Shown in pieces: positions 10,993-22,871 of a stretch of 64,000 nt of DNA. The position numbers were made by a program, and so were the translations under genes. Within the stretch, counting starts at the first letter, position 1. Every line of letters starts with the position of its first letter. The notes beneath the pieces are model-generated. The model ran no database searches. It was not told the DNA's origin and saw nothing but the letters and a program-made list of their open reading frames with translations. Origin of the DNA: Beaufortia kweichowensis (taxonomy: Eukaryota > Chordata > Actinopteri > Cypriniformes > Gastromyzontidae); assembly GCA_019155185.1 (NCBI GenBank), contig CM032815.1, positions 12,691,383 to 12,755,382 of the forward strand. Direction: 5' to 3'.

Positions 10993-12565
10993 AGCCTCGT
11001 GCACTGAGCCATTGGCTGGAATGCAAGGTATCACCCAGGTTGGCAGCAGCAACGCCTCCTGAGAAGCACTGGCTGCAAGAGAGAAGTACCACCTATTTTT
11101 CTTCCTCTGCTGAAGTGCCCTGGCAGCATGTAGCTGTGTCTTAATTCACCATCCACCATCTAAAGATACAATACATCCAACATCAATATGAAAACAAAGG
11201 CTCTTTTAAGAGCCACTTCTACTAAAGCAGCCCATGTACTTTTACATTTTCAGTTGAATTTGGGGTACTATTGCAAGCCTACTGAGACTTTGAGCATGTA
11301 TTTAGAAATGTTTCATTTAAATCACTGTTGTAATATTAGAGGTTAAAACTTGCAAAATGGTATGTTATTGTAATAGGTAATAATGTTACCTATTAATTTA
11401 TTCATGTAGTTGCAATCCTGCAGGCATAAAAAACATGAGCAGTTAAAAATTAAAAATAAAAACATAATTCAAACAAGTAAGTCTTAAGCATAAAAGGTTC
11501 ATGGTTGTAGGATGCATGACTTCACAAATGTTTGACATCATCTAACCTCTTACATTTCTTAAATAGGGTAATGAAATTCCATTAACCTAACATTTCACTT
11601 CTACTCAGCCAATAGAGAGAGGGCAGAGACTCTCAAAACAGGGGGAGCCTGCTGTAGCACCTCTGACTGATGCTGAGGAGATGCAGTGGAAACTATCAAA
11701 AATTAGTAATCCCCCCATGATACAAGTGCTTTTATAATATATAATAGACCTTCCTTTATACAGTATATTATTATTACATTTTGTAAACTGTAGGCTTTTT
11801 TATTTTTCAATTTATTTCTCTTTGAGTTGGAAACTTTATTGTAGATAGTGAGTCTTCAAATCAGAGCATACTGCTCGGGCGCTGCAGTCATCAAGTCTGA
11901 TTTGAATTGGTAAATACATTATACTTATTGCCATTTAAAAAGGCAGTCCCTTTAAATGGAAAACAAGGCAACAATACATGAAGGGGAAGTAGAAGGCCCA
12001 CTCCAAATCACTTCATTATCACCTTAGGCTTGGCATTCACTCTTGACTTAGACCTTAGAGTGGGTCATGAGCAAATGGCCACCACGCCACACAACGGAAC
12101 AAAAGGCACAAAGAGTGACCTGATAGCCTTAGTTGCCTTGCCCATTTCTTTCACATTAATGTGAGACAGGAACTAGAAACCTCTTACATTATCATTTGGC
12201 TGGCTAGCATAGTTATTTGATTTGGTTCCTAAATACAATAAGTATATACATACAAAGATAATAAAGAAACAAAGATTTAAAATTATATTCCCACAGTCCC
12301 AACAGATTTTAATGGTAATATCTGTGTTGTAGATCTTCCGGTTACAACAGAACCACAGGCAGTACTTAGGCATTACACCAGAAATTATGACAAGTATAAA
12401 GTGTATAAACCAAATGCTCATTTTAACATGTGCTCATCTTATCATGTTAAAATAATCTTATTATGTCTGCACATGGCAGTTTACACATTCACATTTCTTT
12501 ACATTTTTGTGTAGCAGCCTTAGTATAAACTGACATTCTCATTTTTTTAGCAGAACAGCAGAAGG
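10993..12565. other. Spacer, nothing recognised
   Basis: The stretch 10,990-11,080 may still belong to the Harbinger remnant. The rest shows no gene or clear repeat. The block 11,940-12,170 is slightly richer in GC but has no extended frame. Confidence 0.4.
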
Positions 12566-12748
12566 ATCATCAACTTTTGCACAGATAAACACAGTTCAGT
12601 AATGTTCAGCAAATGCCAGAGTTTAAATCTGTACTATCCATATAAAACTATACATCTTGTAGTTTCTATATGGATACTACAGATTTAAACTGGCATTTGC
12701 TGAACATTACTTAACTGTGTTCATCTGTGCTGCAAAAGTTGATGACCT
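12566..12748. repeat. Long imperfect inverted repeat (hairpin) with a short loop
   Basis: The left arm at about 12,566-12,650 contains TCAACTTTTGCACAG, GTTCAGCAAATGCCAG, TTTAAATCTGTA and ATCCATATA. Its reverse complement runs from 12,748 back to about 12,665 with a few mismatches and small indels. Arms are about 80 bp and the loop about 15 bp. No coding content. Confidence 0.88.
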
Positions 12749-13087
12749 CAATCTTGTGTATTTTCTTTTGTCACTTAAGGAGTTACATAAACTTCACCTT
12801 GCATGACAAATGCATGACAAAAATCTACAGGATTCTTTAAAAACTGACATGGCATTTTATTCAGTTAGACAATGTATGAAAATGATAAAAATGTGTGCAA
12901 TAAATGAATTTACTGTAAGAATGAGCTTTAAAAAGAGGGAGGAGACCGAAAGAAAACCTGCTCCCAATCAGGTTACGTTTACGGAGTAAGTTACCATGGT
13001 AACAGACTCTGAGTTTAAGTTTTCTCAGATTTTACCTACCTCCTATTCTGAAACTGAAAATGTTTTCCCCATTTTATGGTTGACATA
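12749..13087. other. Spacer, nothing recognised
   Basis: AT-rich with no gene or obvious repeat. It ends at the TA dinucleotide flanking the Tc1 element. Confidence 0.4.
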
Positions 13088-13246
13088 CAGTATCTCACAA
13101 AAGTGTTTTATTATGTCTTTTCTTGTGACAACACTGAAGAAATGAAACTTTGCTACAATGTAAAGTAGTAAGTGTACAGCTTGTATAACAGTGTAAATTA
13201 GCTGTCCCCTTAAAATAACTCAACACACAGCCTTTAATGTCTAAAC

Positions 13247-13818
13247 TATGGAATGACCTTCCCAGCAATGTCCGGGACTCAGACACACTCGAGCAGTTTA
13301 AAACTAAACTAAAGACTTATCTCTTTAGCCACGCATTCATCTAATTTCAGATCCTAACTCTCTAAGGCCGCAATAGTTAGCTCAACCGGAACCGGGGACA
13401 CATACATATTGCATATGATATCACATATGATTGCATACACTACATATGAACAGCCGCTACACTAGTGTTAGTCTGTTTTGTCCCCTTCTCTCTCTCTCCT
13501 CCTCTCTCCTTTTCTCTCTCCCTATTCCCCTCTCCCTTTTCCGAGGGATCCAGAGGAATGAGTTCCAGCTGGCACAACACTGCTCACAACAGTCCTGCCC
13601 CACCTGATGCCCATCCTGGTGATGCTAAATGGACGACTGCCCAAGACAACTTCCTTGCACCCATGGCCCTGTTAAATTAAAATCACATCAACCACATTAT
13701 ATATAATTCATTTTTATTCACTCTCTTAAGTAAGTAAATGTCTGTGTCTTGTAACTGCATAGCGAGTTATAGATACGATCAATGGCAATTTGTGAATTGA
13801 ATTGAATTGAATTGAACT
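13247..13818 (+). mobile_element. 5'-truncated LINE 3' end inserted in the Tc1 element
   Basis: It starts in the last reverse-transcriptase codons (LWNDLPSNVRDSDTLEQFKT, then KLKTYLFSHAF and a stop), followed by a CT-rich stretch and a 3' UTR. It ends in a short AATTG repeat (GAATTGAATTGAATTGAA), the simple-repeat tail of L2/CR1-type LINEs. Confidence 0.8.
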
Positions 13819-13951
13819 GCTGGCCACAAAAGTGGGTGAGTGAGTGAAAATGTCCAAATTGGGACCCAATTAGCCATTTTCTCTCCTTGGTGTCATGTGA
13901 CTCGTTAGTGTTACAAGGTCTCAGGTGTGAATGGATTACTGAAACTATGTC

Positions 13952-14257
13952 ATGTGGTCTGATGAGACCAAGTTAACTTATTTGGTTCAGATGGTGTCAA
14001 GCGTGTGTGGCAGCAACCAGGTGAGGAAAGACAAGTGTGTCTTGCCTACAGTCAAGCATGGTGGTGGGAGTGTCATTGTCTGGGGCTGCATAAGTGCTGC
14101 CGGCACTGGGGAGCTACAGTTCATTGAGGGAACCATGAATGCCTACATGTACTGTGACATACTAAAGCAGAGCATGATCCCCTCCCTTCGGAGACTGGGG
14201 CGCAGGGCAGTATTCCAACATAATAACGACCCCAAACACGCCTCCATTTTTACTTAG
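13952..14257 (+). pseudogene. Tc1 transposase fragment
   Basis: About 100 residues of the catalytic region survive. A WSDETK motif carries one catalytic Asp and QHNNDPKH carries the next. The intervening KHGGGSVIVWGC block is typical of Tc1 transposases. Both the DNA-binding N-terminus and the C-terminus with the last acidic residue are gone. The displayed start is only the beginning of the open frame. Confidence 0.88.
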
Positions 14258-14467
14258 AGGTGTACTCTCATTTGTGGCCAGTAGTTTAGACATTAATGGC
14301 TGTTATTTTGTTTGTTATTTTGAGGGGACAGCAAATTGCACTGTTATACAAGCTGTACACTCACTACTTAACGTAGCAAAGTGTCATTTCTGCAGTGTTG
14401 TTATGAAAAAATATATTATAAAATATAATAAAATATAGGGGTGTACTTCTGTGAGACACTGTACATT

Positions 14468-14595
14468 GTATCACAACTAATAAATATAAAATCAGACTCA
14501 ATCAAAATTCAGTAAATTTAGTACATCGCTATAAATCAAAAACTTATCAAATTACTTATTGGAGCTGTGACACGTCAGAGGAGAAATGTCATTCT
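14468..14595 (+). mobile_element. LINE (L2/CR1-like) 3' UTR fragment
   Basis: It aligns by eye with about 58,005-58,135 of the better-preserved LINE: 'cacaactaataa', 'aaatttagtaca', 'gctgtgac.cgtcagaggagaaatg'. The Tc1 element ends just before it. Confidence 0.65.
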
Positions 14596-15083
14596 TATAT
14601 ATCATACCTTTTACTCAACTACTTTTATATCAAAGTCCCCAAGTAGAAAGTAATAATTACTATGTACAGGGTTGACAATTCTTAAACAGCGATGATCTGT
14701 ATCAACCGCAGTTTTGACTCGCGAACAATTCATTTTTGCACTTATTACTATTATTACGGTAATATATCAACGCAAAGAATGTGTGGAGCTTCCATTAATT
14801 CCAATAATGTTAGCAAAAGCAGAAAAGCTGCACTATCAAAGACTTTGCCCCACAAGGTTTAAGGCAATAGAATAACAAAATGTCATATTTTCAAGTTACT
14901 TAAATCATGGTGTTAGGTTCATCAAATGTATCTCATTCTTAAAAGACCTATTTGAGCCATCAAAGTTATTTTCAAAAGGTGAATTAATAAATATTTCTTG
15001 TTTTACTGTAGCAATATTTTATAAATATACAGTACTTTATTGTATTTATACTATTTATGAAATTAACCTTTTGCAAATTTTTA
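14596..15083. other. AT-rich spacer, nothing recognised
   Basis: No gene, transposon end or tandem repeat was seen. Confidence 0.4.
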
Positions 15084-15236
15084 CCTTTGGAAATTTACCT
15101 GTAAACAATAAAAACTAACCATGGTTTTACTATAGTTCAACTATGGTATTAGTAGTAAAACTATATAGTAATCACACTGTAGTAACTATAGTTTAACCAT
15201 GATATTTGTAGTTAAACCATGGATAATTTCCAAGGG
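15084..15236. repeat. Inverted-repeat element around ACCATGGTTTTACTA motifs
   Basis: The left half (ACCTTTGGAAATT, AACCATGGTTTTACTATAG) returns inverted in the right half (CTATAGTTTAACCATG, TAAACCATGGATAATTTCC). It probably represents a small foldback element. Confidence 0.6.
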
Positions 15237-15374
15237 TAGCCCTAATATGTTCATATTGATTGTAATCGTCTTTTGTTAAGGATATTTTTAATCCTCAATT
15301 CTAACATTTGTTTTGTTGTCAATGTTTGCTTAAAATGAAACGAAAGTTGTAAGCGGCCATCCATTATTTTTTCT

Positions 15375-15540
15375 TGTATTGTTTTCTCGTGATCTCCACG
15401 TAACTTTCTTGTGATCTCGAGATAACAAAGTTGTTTTCTCATCATCTCGACGTAACAAAAGTTGTTTTCTCATCATCTCGACATGACAAAAGTAATTTAC
15501 TTGTGATCTAGACATAACATAAGTTGTTTTCTTGTAATAT
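15375..15540. repeat. Minisatellite, units of about 30-40 bp
   Basis: At least four diverged units of the form TTTTCTCRTGATCTCGACATAACAAA follow each other. Short - strand frames across it (repeated RDDEKT...) are artefacts of the repeat. Confidence 0.8.
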
Positions 15541-16224
15541 GCTTTTTTACTCGATAGAATGAGTTGTTTTGTTTGTTATATTTTGTTTTTGAGACAGCAA
15601 AAGCACATTTTGCAAGAATAGCATGTATGAACAAACTTGATCTTATTCGGATCAGGCATTTGCTCAAGCTGAAAGAGCTTGTCACTTCCAGTTGCAAATT
15701 TAGGGACCGTCTCTAACAGCATTTAAATGGAATGACTTACTGTCAACAAACAATCACAAAACCTACTGTACAGTGTTTGTGTGGTTGTCAGCTAATGCCC
15801 ATTCTTTTTAGATTTTTGGTATTTGATATTTTTAAAACATTGAGAACTTATTGGATCGTTTTACGCAACAGACACAGAAGGTACTGGCAGATTTCTATGT
15901 CTATGCTGGCAGAAAGGAGTCTCCTATTGCCCCACCCTCGTGCCAACAGGTAAAAAGTGCACAGATAAGTCATTTATAAAAAAATGTTTCATCTGATAAT
16001 CTATGAAAGAACATGGAAGCTTAAATAAAGCTTATAATGCTGATGTTGAGTATGTTTTGGAACATTATGTTCTAGTATAAAAATTGTTTTAGATTATCTA
16101 TATCCTAACCAATCAGAAAACTAATATTTGCGTAAGATAATAACGTAGTTGACTCTGTTGACTAGTTGACTACAAAGATTTTTCTTCAGTAAATTTTCTT
16201 GGATCAACTTCATCTCGGACTCCT
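15541..16224. other. Spacer, nothing recognised
   Basis: No coding or repeat signature beyond short AT-rich frames. Confidence 0.4.
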
Positions 16225-16742
16225 GGGGCTGGTTGCATAAACATAGCCATTTTCTCAAGATTTGTCTAAGAATTATTCTGACTAGCTAAAGTCAGTGAAG
16301 AAAGACTTTTGCATAAAATAAGCTGATGGTTGTCTTTAGTAAGACAGTCTAATTTGCACTGGGAAAAGTAAGACACTGAACAGATTAAAATAAAATGGCT
16401 GACAGTGGGCACTCGTCACAGTTTTTCTTTGCTGAAAATATATGAATATTAAAAAATAGAATGCCAAATGAATTAAAATGAACAAATTTAGTGATTACAA
16501 TGCAAATAATAAAAACAGAAGGCTTGCACTACATTAACTGAGGACATTTTATAGTGTAAATCTGTAATTCTCATGTACCTTGAAAGATGTACAGAAAAGG
16601 AGCATAAAGAAAAGCATTTCTCATTCTCCAGCATTTCTTTTCAGAAAAGATTTTTTTAATAGTCCTAGAAAACTCGAAGAAGAAAGAAATTAGGCGACTA
16701 ACTCATAAGACTAGTCTAAAACAGTTTTATGCAACCGGCCCC
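16225..16742. mobile_element. Non-autonomous DNA transposon with GGGGCTGGTTGCATAAA ends
   Basis: The left end GGGGCTGGTTGCATAAAC is mirrored at the right by GTTTTATGCAACCGGCCCC. The interior has no coding capacity. No clear target duplication was visible, so the superfamily is open. Confidence 0.7.
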
Positions 16743-17204
16743 TGGTCTACAGGTCTTAACAGTATAACATAACACAAGACCACACACAGTCTGTCTGAAA
16801 ATTGGCGCACATGTAAAATATCTCGCACACTGCCCTCTACACACCCACATTTAACCATAATTAGTCAATGCAAAATCATTTCATGAATGTTCATGAATAT
16901 TAAAATAATGCAGATAACCAATGGGGAGCAAGACAAAGACAATTTCACATTGTAGAGGAGTAGAAAAGGTATTTTGGTTGATTTGTTATTTATATAACAG
17001 TAGTTTTATTATAAACAAATTAAGTTAAGTTTTATGTAGAACCTTGCTTCTGAGGAACGTTGTTTTGTTTTACTGTTTACTAAGCTGTACATTATATTTG
17101 AAATGACAGTAAAGCCACTTGTTGTTTAAAGCAAACATTTATAGAAAATGATCTCTTATACCATGTCATAACAATCAGACAATAAGTGGTAAACCCATCC
17201 ACAC
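16743..17204. other. AT-rich spacer
   Basis: Nothing recognised. Confidence 0.4.
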
Positions 17205-18005
17205 ACTAGGTGTTACCGGTACCGTGCACACAGGAGACGCGGAGACAGGAAATCTTCAAGAACACTTTTACTTGGAACAAACAGGGAATACATCCAATGG
17301 AACAAAAGGAGCTGAACACGATACCAACTTAAATTAACAACATCAACGCAAGACCAGGAACACAGGAAAACACAGAGCTTAAATAATACAGATAATGACA
17401 ATGAACAGGTGCAGGTGATTACAGATGACAGGTGATGGGGAACAGGTGTGGTGCCGCAGGGAAACATGGGAGATGGAGTCCTGGGGGAAACGTGAGGTTG
17501 CAGGGTAGAACTGTGACAGTACCTCCCCCTCCCGTAAGGCGCGTTCTCGTGCCGCAGAAGGACTGACAGAGGAGGGAGGGCGGGGGTCCTGGAGGTGGAA
17601 AATGAGGTGGCGAGGATGAGGGCGGTGAACCAGAATCCATCTGGCCAGGGTGGAGACGATGGAGGGAGGAGCCATGGTGGAGCTGACGAGACCAGGGAAC
17701 CGACCGACAGAGGCGAGACTGGGGACGTAGGATCCCCGGGCGGAGATGAAGAGCCGCAGAGCCAGGGTGACACCGACGCTCCGGAGGGCCAAGGCGGAAC
17801 CGACAGCTCCGGGAACAGAGGCGAAGACGGGGCTCCGGAAGAGCGCGGAGAAACAGGAGCGATCGAGGACGAAGGTGGAACCGGAGGGAGGGAGGAGCCT
17901 GATGGAGCCATAGGGACAGACCGCCAAGCCGAAGGTGGAGAAGGGAGGTCCCGAGGCGACGGATGGTCGACGAGTGACCCAGGTGGAGCCGGAGGGACGA
18001 GGGAG
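17205..18005. repeat. GC-rich repeat unit, probable retroelement UTR or spacer
   Basis: About 800 bp, far richer in GC than its surroundings and dominated by GGAGGC/GGTGGA-like short motifs. It is open in several frames on both strands. The predicted peptides are Pro/Ser/Arg- or Gly/Glu-rich without any domain. One - strand frame joins it to the end of the L1-like remnant, which I regard as chance. It contains 'gtgacagtacctccccctcccgtaag', recognised as a fish repeat block, though I cannot assign the family. Confidence 0.5.
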
Positions 18006-19990
18006 TCTTTAGCCAGCTGTAGATATCCTTCCAAAACTGTAATGTGACTGGACAAGAAAAAAATAAATGTTCCATTGTTTCCTGCACTTCTAAACAAAAC
18101 ACCTCAAAACAAAATCTTTTCCATAAAATTTATTCAGCTGGATAAACATTGTTAAAAAATTCTAAACTGAATATCCTTTATTTTAGGTAGAATTGGCCAT
18201 TTAAAATAATTACAAAAAACATCATTATAAAAAAGATTTTTTTATTTAAGGAGTATTAAAGTCAAAAATAAAAAATAAAAAAAATAACTTTTTTCTTACA
18301 CTTTTTGTCCCCCATATTATTTTCCTCCAAACTTCAACTCAATTGAAGAGATACATTTGAATATTTAGAGGGGCTTTTTATTAATTGTTTTAAAGGAGGA
18401 GGGAAGGCTTTACACAAATAATACAGATAATGACAATGAACAGGTTCCTCTAAAGGAAATTTCTCAAATTTCTCCATGAATGCATTACATTCAATTAATT
18501 GACCAGCTTCATCTAACAAATCTACAACATATAAAACCTTTTTTCATACCATTCTTGTTTGAATACTGTCTTTTTGTGCGAAGTGAGATTTTGGGTGAAT
18601 ATCATTTTCCAATAATACAAAATGTGTTTGTGAAATTTTGAAAGCCTAATTGGCAATCTGGAAACCTCAAAGTTGCATTTCAGCAAAAACATCTGACCCT
18701 ACAACCGTCTTGAATACACATTTTGGTATATGAAACAACATTGAATTAGGCTGTGTTAAAGAGGTTTTAATACACTTACGTACTACTAACGTAAATCAAA
18801 TTCAGAGGCTTTTGGACCTCCATTTTTATATTCTTTAATCATTTGAGATTTTTTAACAATGAGTTTTGTTTTTCCAATAAAACATAATAGAGTTAACCTT
18901 TTTATCAATTGAGGAGAAACAAAGTAACATGGGTAAATTAGTTTAGATAGGCCTCCTGCTTTAGTCAAGAGAATTCTGCCCATAATAGACAGATCTCTCA
19001 TAAACCAATGATTAAGATCATTTTTTTATACTGTCAATTCTCTCTTCTATGTTTACTAGTTCTTTTGTATGTAATTCTTTAGACATTATTACACCCAAGT
19101 ATTTCACTTTAGATTTAACAGGAATGAATTCTATAATTTCTTTATTACACGAGGAAAGAGAAAAATTTAAGCATAGGCCTGATGCTTTAGAAAAAACTGA
19201 AATAATGTTCAGGGCTTTCTTTACTACAGATTTATCTTTTAAAAATATTACTGTCATCGGCAAATTGAATAATTCGAAACTCATAATCAGAAATGGTTAT
19301 TCCTTTTAATTGAGGATGGTTGACAACTATATAAGCGTGCATAACACAAGCAGTTTTGGAGAAATTGGACACCCTTGTCTAATTCCATGCAAAATCTCAG
19401 TTCTAGGAGTTATACCTGGATTAAGAGATATATACTTAAAATGTTGTTATAAAACATTTTTATAACTTTGCAAAACCCCTCACCAAAACCAAACATTTTA
19501 AGGGTTGTAAATATAAATTCATGCTCCACCGTATTAGATGCCTTAAAAAAATCTATAAATAATACAACGCTTTCTGATTGTAACAATGATGGATAGTCGT
19601 TCATATCCAGGATTAGTCTAATATGATTTTGAATGCATCTTTCCTTAATGAATGCTGATTGATACTCCTCTACATTTTCCCAAGTACAAGTTTAAGACGA
19701 TTAGCATACTCTAGGGCAAGTAATTTATAATCTGTACATAACAAAGTTATTGGTCTTCAATTATCTAATGATATCAGTTGTTTTTTGGGTTTGGGTAACA
19801 AGGTTATTAATCCTGCTTTCAAAGTAGGTGATAAATTCCCTTTGTGAATGCATTCTAAAAAAGCTTTAAAATCATACAATCCCACCCCCCGCAATTTACC
19901 GTGCAAAGCCACGTTTGACATTTCCTTCATCGGTGAGAAAGTGAATAATATTGCTACAATAACGAATGTAAGCAACAGTTTTAAAACAGG
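18006..19990 (-). mobile_element. L1/Tx1-like LINE ORF2 remnant
   Basis: Broken - strand pieces keep the order of an L1-type ORF2. At 19.98-19.75 kb is ECIHKGNLSPTLKAGLITLLPKPKK, the start of the reverse transcriptase. At 19.60-19.41 kb is VVLFIDFFKASNTVEHEF, a decayed catalytic FxxDxxKAFD-like block. At 19.28-19.02 kb is IFLKD...ASGLCLNF. At 18.10-18.01 kb is the C-terminal zinc-knuckle type CLEVQETMEHLFFSCP. Stops and shifts separate the pieces, so it is dead. It is fused at its 3' side to the GC-rich unit. Confidence 0.82.
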
Positions 19991-22871
19991 ATTTGATGCA
20001 GCAAGTTTTTGTTTTTTCTATTCAGCTGCACTAGTTTTTCACAATTTGTCAGTGTGTGCTGATGTGAGTGGCCCTGTCCCAGATGCCGCACTCCAGCCTT
20101 GTGATCCTCCTTTAGGTCTACACTTAGTGGTCAGGAAGTGCAGACCTACAAGGCGATGAGCTCGAGTTCACAAGGGCATGCAAAAGTGTATTTTGGGACA
20201 GACCTGATGACATCATGCCGGAAAAAAGACATAGAAAAAAAGACATTGCCCAGTTGTTTGGTTTTGTGCGTTTGTAACAGATGTTGCCTGCTTATCCTAT
20301 ATTTATTTATTTGGAAATTATTATTATTTGCAAAGTTACACACAAAATGCTTAAGGTGTAGGACATATTTTATATATTGCTGTATTTAATGTGCAAAGTG
20401 TTGGATGGGGGAAAATAAGAAAATATGTCTGTATAGTGTCATTCATATCTCTAAAAAGTCTTTGATTTTATTATATTTATAAAACATAGATACAGCTGTA
20501 CTAGTCTTTCCTAAACAGCCGAGCTCCTGTGGACGTGCAGTGGATAGAGCTAGAGTCACAAGCACACGCAGCGCTCATCAAGCAGCCACATCAAAACAAG
20601 ACCGAACTTTTTGTCTTAAAATAACTATGGGCAGCATTCAGATCCAGCCATACATATTTGACCCATAAATGTGACTTGAACAGCAAGAACGACTGTGGCA
20701 AGAACGACTACAGCAGCACGTCTCTATGTGGAGGTTAGCTAAACAAATGCATTTACACGCACACATTACAACATCGCATTATCCCTGGATAATGTTTGAT
20801 TCACTATATGTTTGTGTTGTTTACATTATATGCACTTACGCACTGACTGTCAACAAAACACAGAATTTTGGGTTTTGTTGAGTTTTACTTACCGGTGTTG
20901 TGTAATATCAAAGATACTTAATATTAACAAGATGCGCCACTGCCGTTATCACGAATGGGGCGGACTGCAGCGCTCAATATGGCCGCTCTAGCGATGAAAG
21001 TCCCACCTTCCAGTAAAAAGAACCAATCACCAATCGATAAAGACTGACGTTTCTCTAGGGGAGGGGCTGTTTACGGAGACTCGCAAGTCAACAGCTTTGC
21101 TCGTAAGGCACTAGCCAACTTGTGCACATGCCCAGTAGCTAAAGCAATCTCAAAAAAGGTGTTTTTTTGCCCAATTTAAGCTTAAGAAACAAAGGTTATG
21201 GTACAGTTAATGTCAGTATTAATTGTTGGTCAGAACTATGTTGTTAAATTGTGATTTGTAATCGGGATTGTAAAAATATATGCTTTTTTCCCATTCAAGT
21301 AGATGGGACTGTTGTCTTGTTAAGAGGTGTTGCAAACATGGCGGCAGATTGAACAGACTTCCCTAAACGTTCTTTGGTAATATTCAGTTTCTGTAAAAAC
21401 TGTTCCAATGGGCAGGGTTATTATAAATATTCATGAGTTCTCTCAGCGTTGGGCATAGCCCTTTAAACAATGAACAAGCGAATGGAGTGTGTCATCTGTT
21501 CTTTAGCGCTTTTTTGGTACATTAATTTGGGTAGGTAATAAAGCTGAATTGTCAGACGCCCCATTTAGGTGTACAGCTATGCATGTTATTTACATTATGG
21601 GCTGAAAATACTATTGCTTTGCATGTGCGTTTATCGGAACGCTTTATCATGGCTATATGACATTGGTATGTAGCCTATATGAATTCATTTATGCATTCAA
21701 TGCATTCATAAATGCATGCACACATTACAAAAAAACAAAACTTCTCTTACAAATGAAACAGGACCTTGGCATCCAGGACAAACAAAAACACACTGTACAT
21801 TGGGTCGGTTCACACATTCCCAGTAAAACCACCCATTGCAGCAGTGACATTGAATCTGAAAAAGACATTACAACATGTTTTAAAGCAAGGTGAACATTCA
21901 GTGAGCAATTGCGGATTAACAGACCTAAGAGTCCTGGGTATCTTGTGTGGAAGGATATTTGTCCCCACATGCCAAGCATAAGTCTGACAGGTCATCTATG
22001 GAAAAACAGCATCAACATATTGATGAAACTAATGTGTCAGTTGAACTCATTGAACATATTATACATGTAATATAATATATAAATATTGGTTTTCTTGAAG
22101 TGGACACAGGCCTATTTCTTGGCGAAACTTGTGTCAATGTTGGGGGCTGTGCTTTCAAATGCCAAACTGCCGCCTGTTAGAATTGCTTCTGTAAACTACA
22201 AAATGAACTTGTGAAACCTTAAATGCATAAACCAACACTTTTAATTGGTAGTGGTGCATTTAAAAAAAAACATGAATTTCCACCTTGTTGGAAGCTGTGT
22301 GGTAAAGTGTCACATTCCCACTTCCCAACTATTCCTATTTGCTTTGTTGTGTCAAAAATGATTTAAAATGTTAATACAAGTTAACAATCATAAAAATAAA
22401 AAAAGATCTTTGACCTTTCAGCCTTTTTACAGTGAGCCATTTTTTGTTGATTTTCCCCAAAAGAATTGAGGTACATAATCCTCCATTCCTTATCACCTAT
22501 AAAAATTATTATTGAATATCAGTCTGAATTTAAAACACTTTAGTTCACAGAAGTGTGAGAATAAAAAGAAACAGACCAGAAGTGTCCAATGGTTGTCGTT
22601 TTCATTAATTAAACCAATTAGGACATCCTATTTGCCTGAATCCAGTGACAGCAGAGATGCATTGAATATTGTAATAAGGTCACTAGTTCTTAAATAACAT
22701 GAAAAGGCTAAAAAAAAATCCTGATTCTTAAAATAGATTTTTCATTGAACTGACACTGCCTTTCCAGAGGTTTGATGCCTAAAAAGAATCAAGTATATAC
22801 CTCTTACCACCTGCATAGTGTTTAACAAGCAGGCTCAAGTACGCATTGATTACCTAAAATAGCAAATAAAA
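19991..22871. other. Intergenic region, nothing firmly recognised
   Basis: A moderately GC-rich patch at 20,930-21,150 may be an old repeat. The frames around 21,657-21,995 overlap on both strands and carry no family features. No RNA gene was seen. Confidence 0.4.

Larger units (their letters stand above)
13088..14461 (+). mobile_element. Tc1/mariner element, internally deleted, with a nested LINE fragment
   Basis: Terminal inverted repeats of about 130 bp: the left end CAGTATCTCACAAAAGTG... is mirrored by ...GTGAGACACTG at the right, and both arms share TACAGCTTGTATAACAGTG and the 'gctgtcccct' block. A TA dinucleotide flanks each side, the Tc1 target duplication. Only a middle piece of transposase remains (13,952-14,257). 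The left arm is split by a LINE 3' end (13,247-13,818), after which the Tc1 sequence resumes at CTGCTGGCCACAAAAGTG. Confidence 0.88.

Noticed and set aside
17213..18097. 294- and 227-residue frames on the - strand and a 150-residue frame on the + strand
   Set aside because: They overlap in several frames of one GC-rich repeat, have low-complexity composition and no domain. The part resembling a protein (CLEVQETMEHLFFSCP) belongs to the L1-like remnant.
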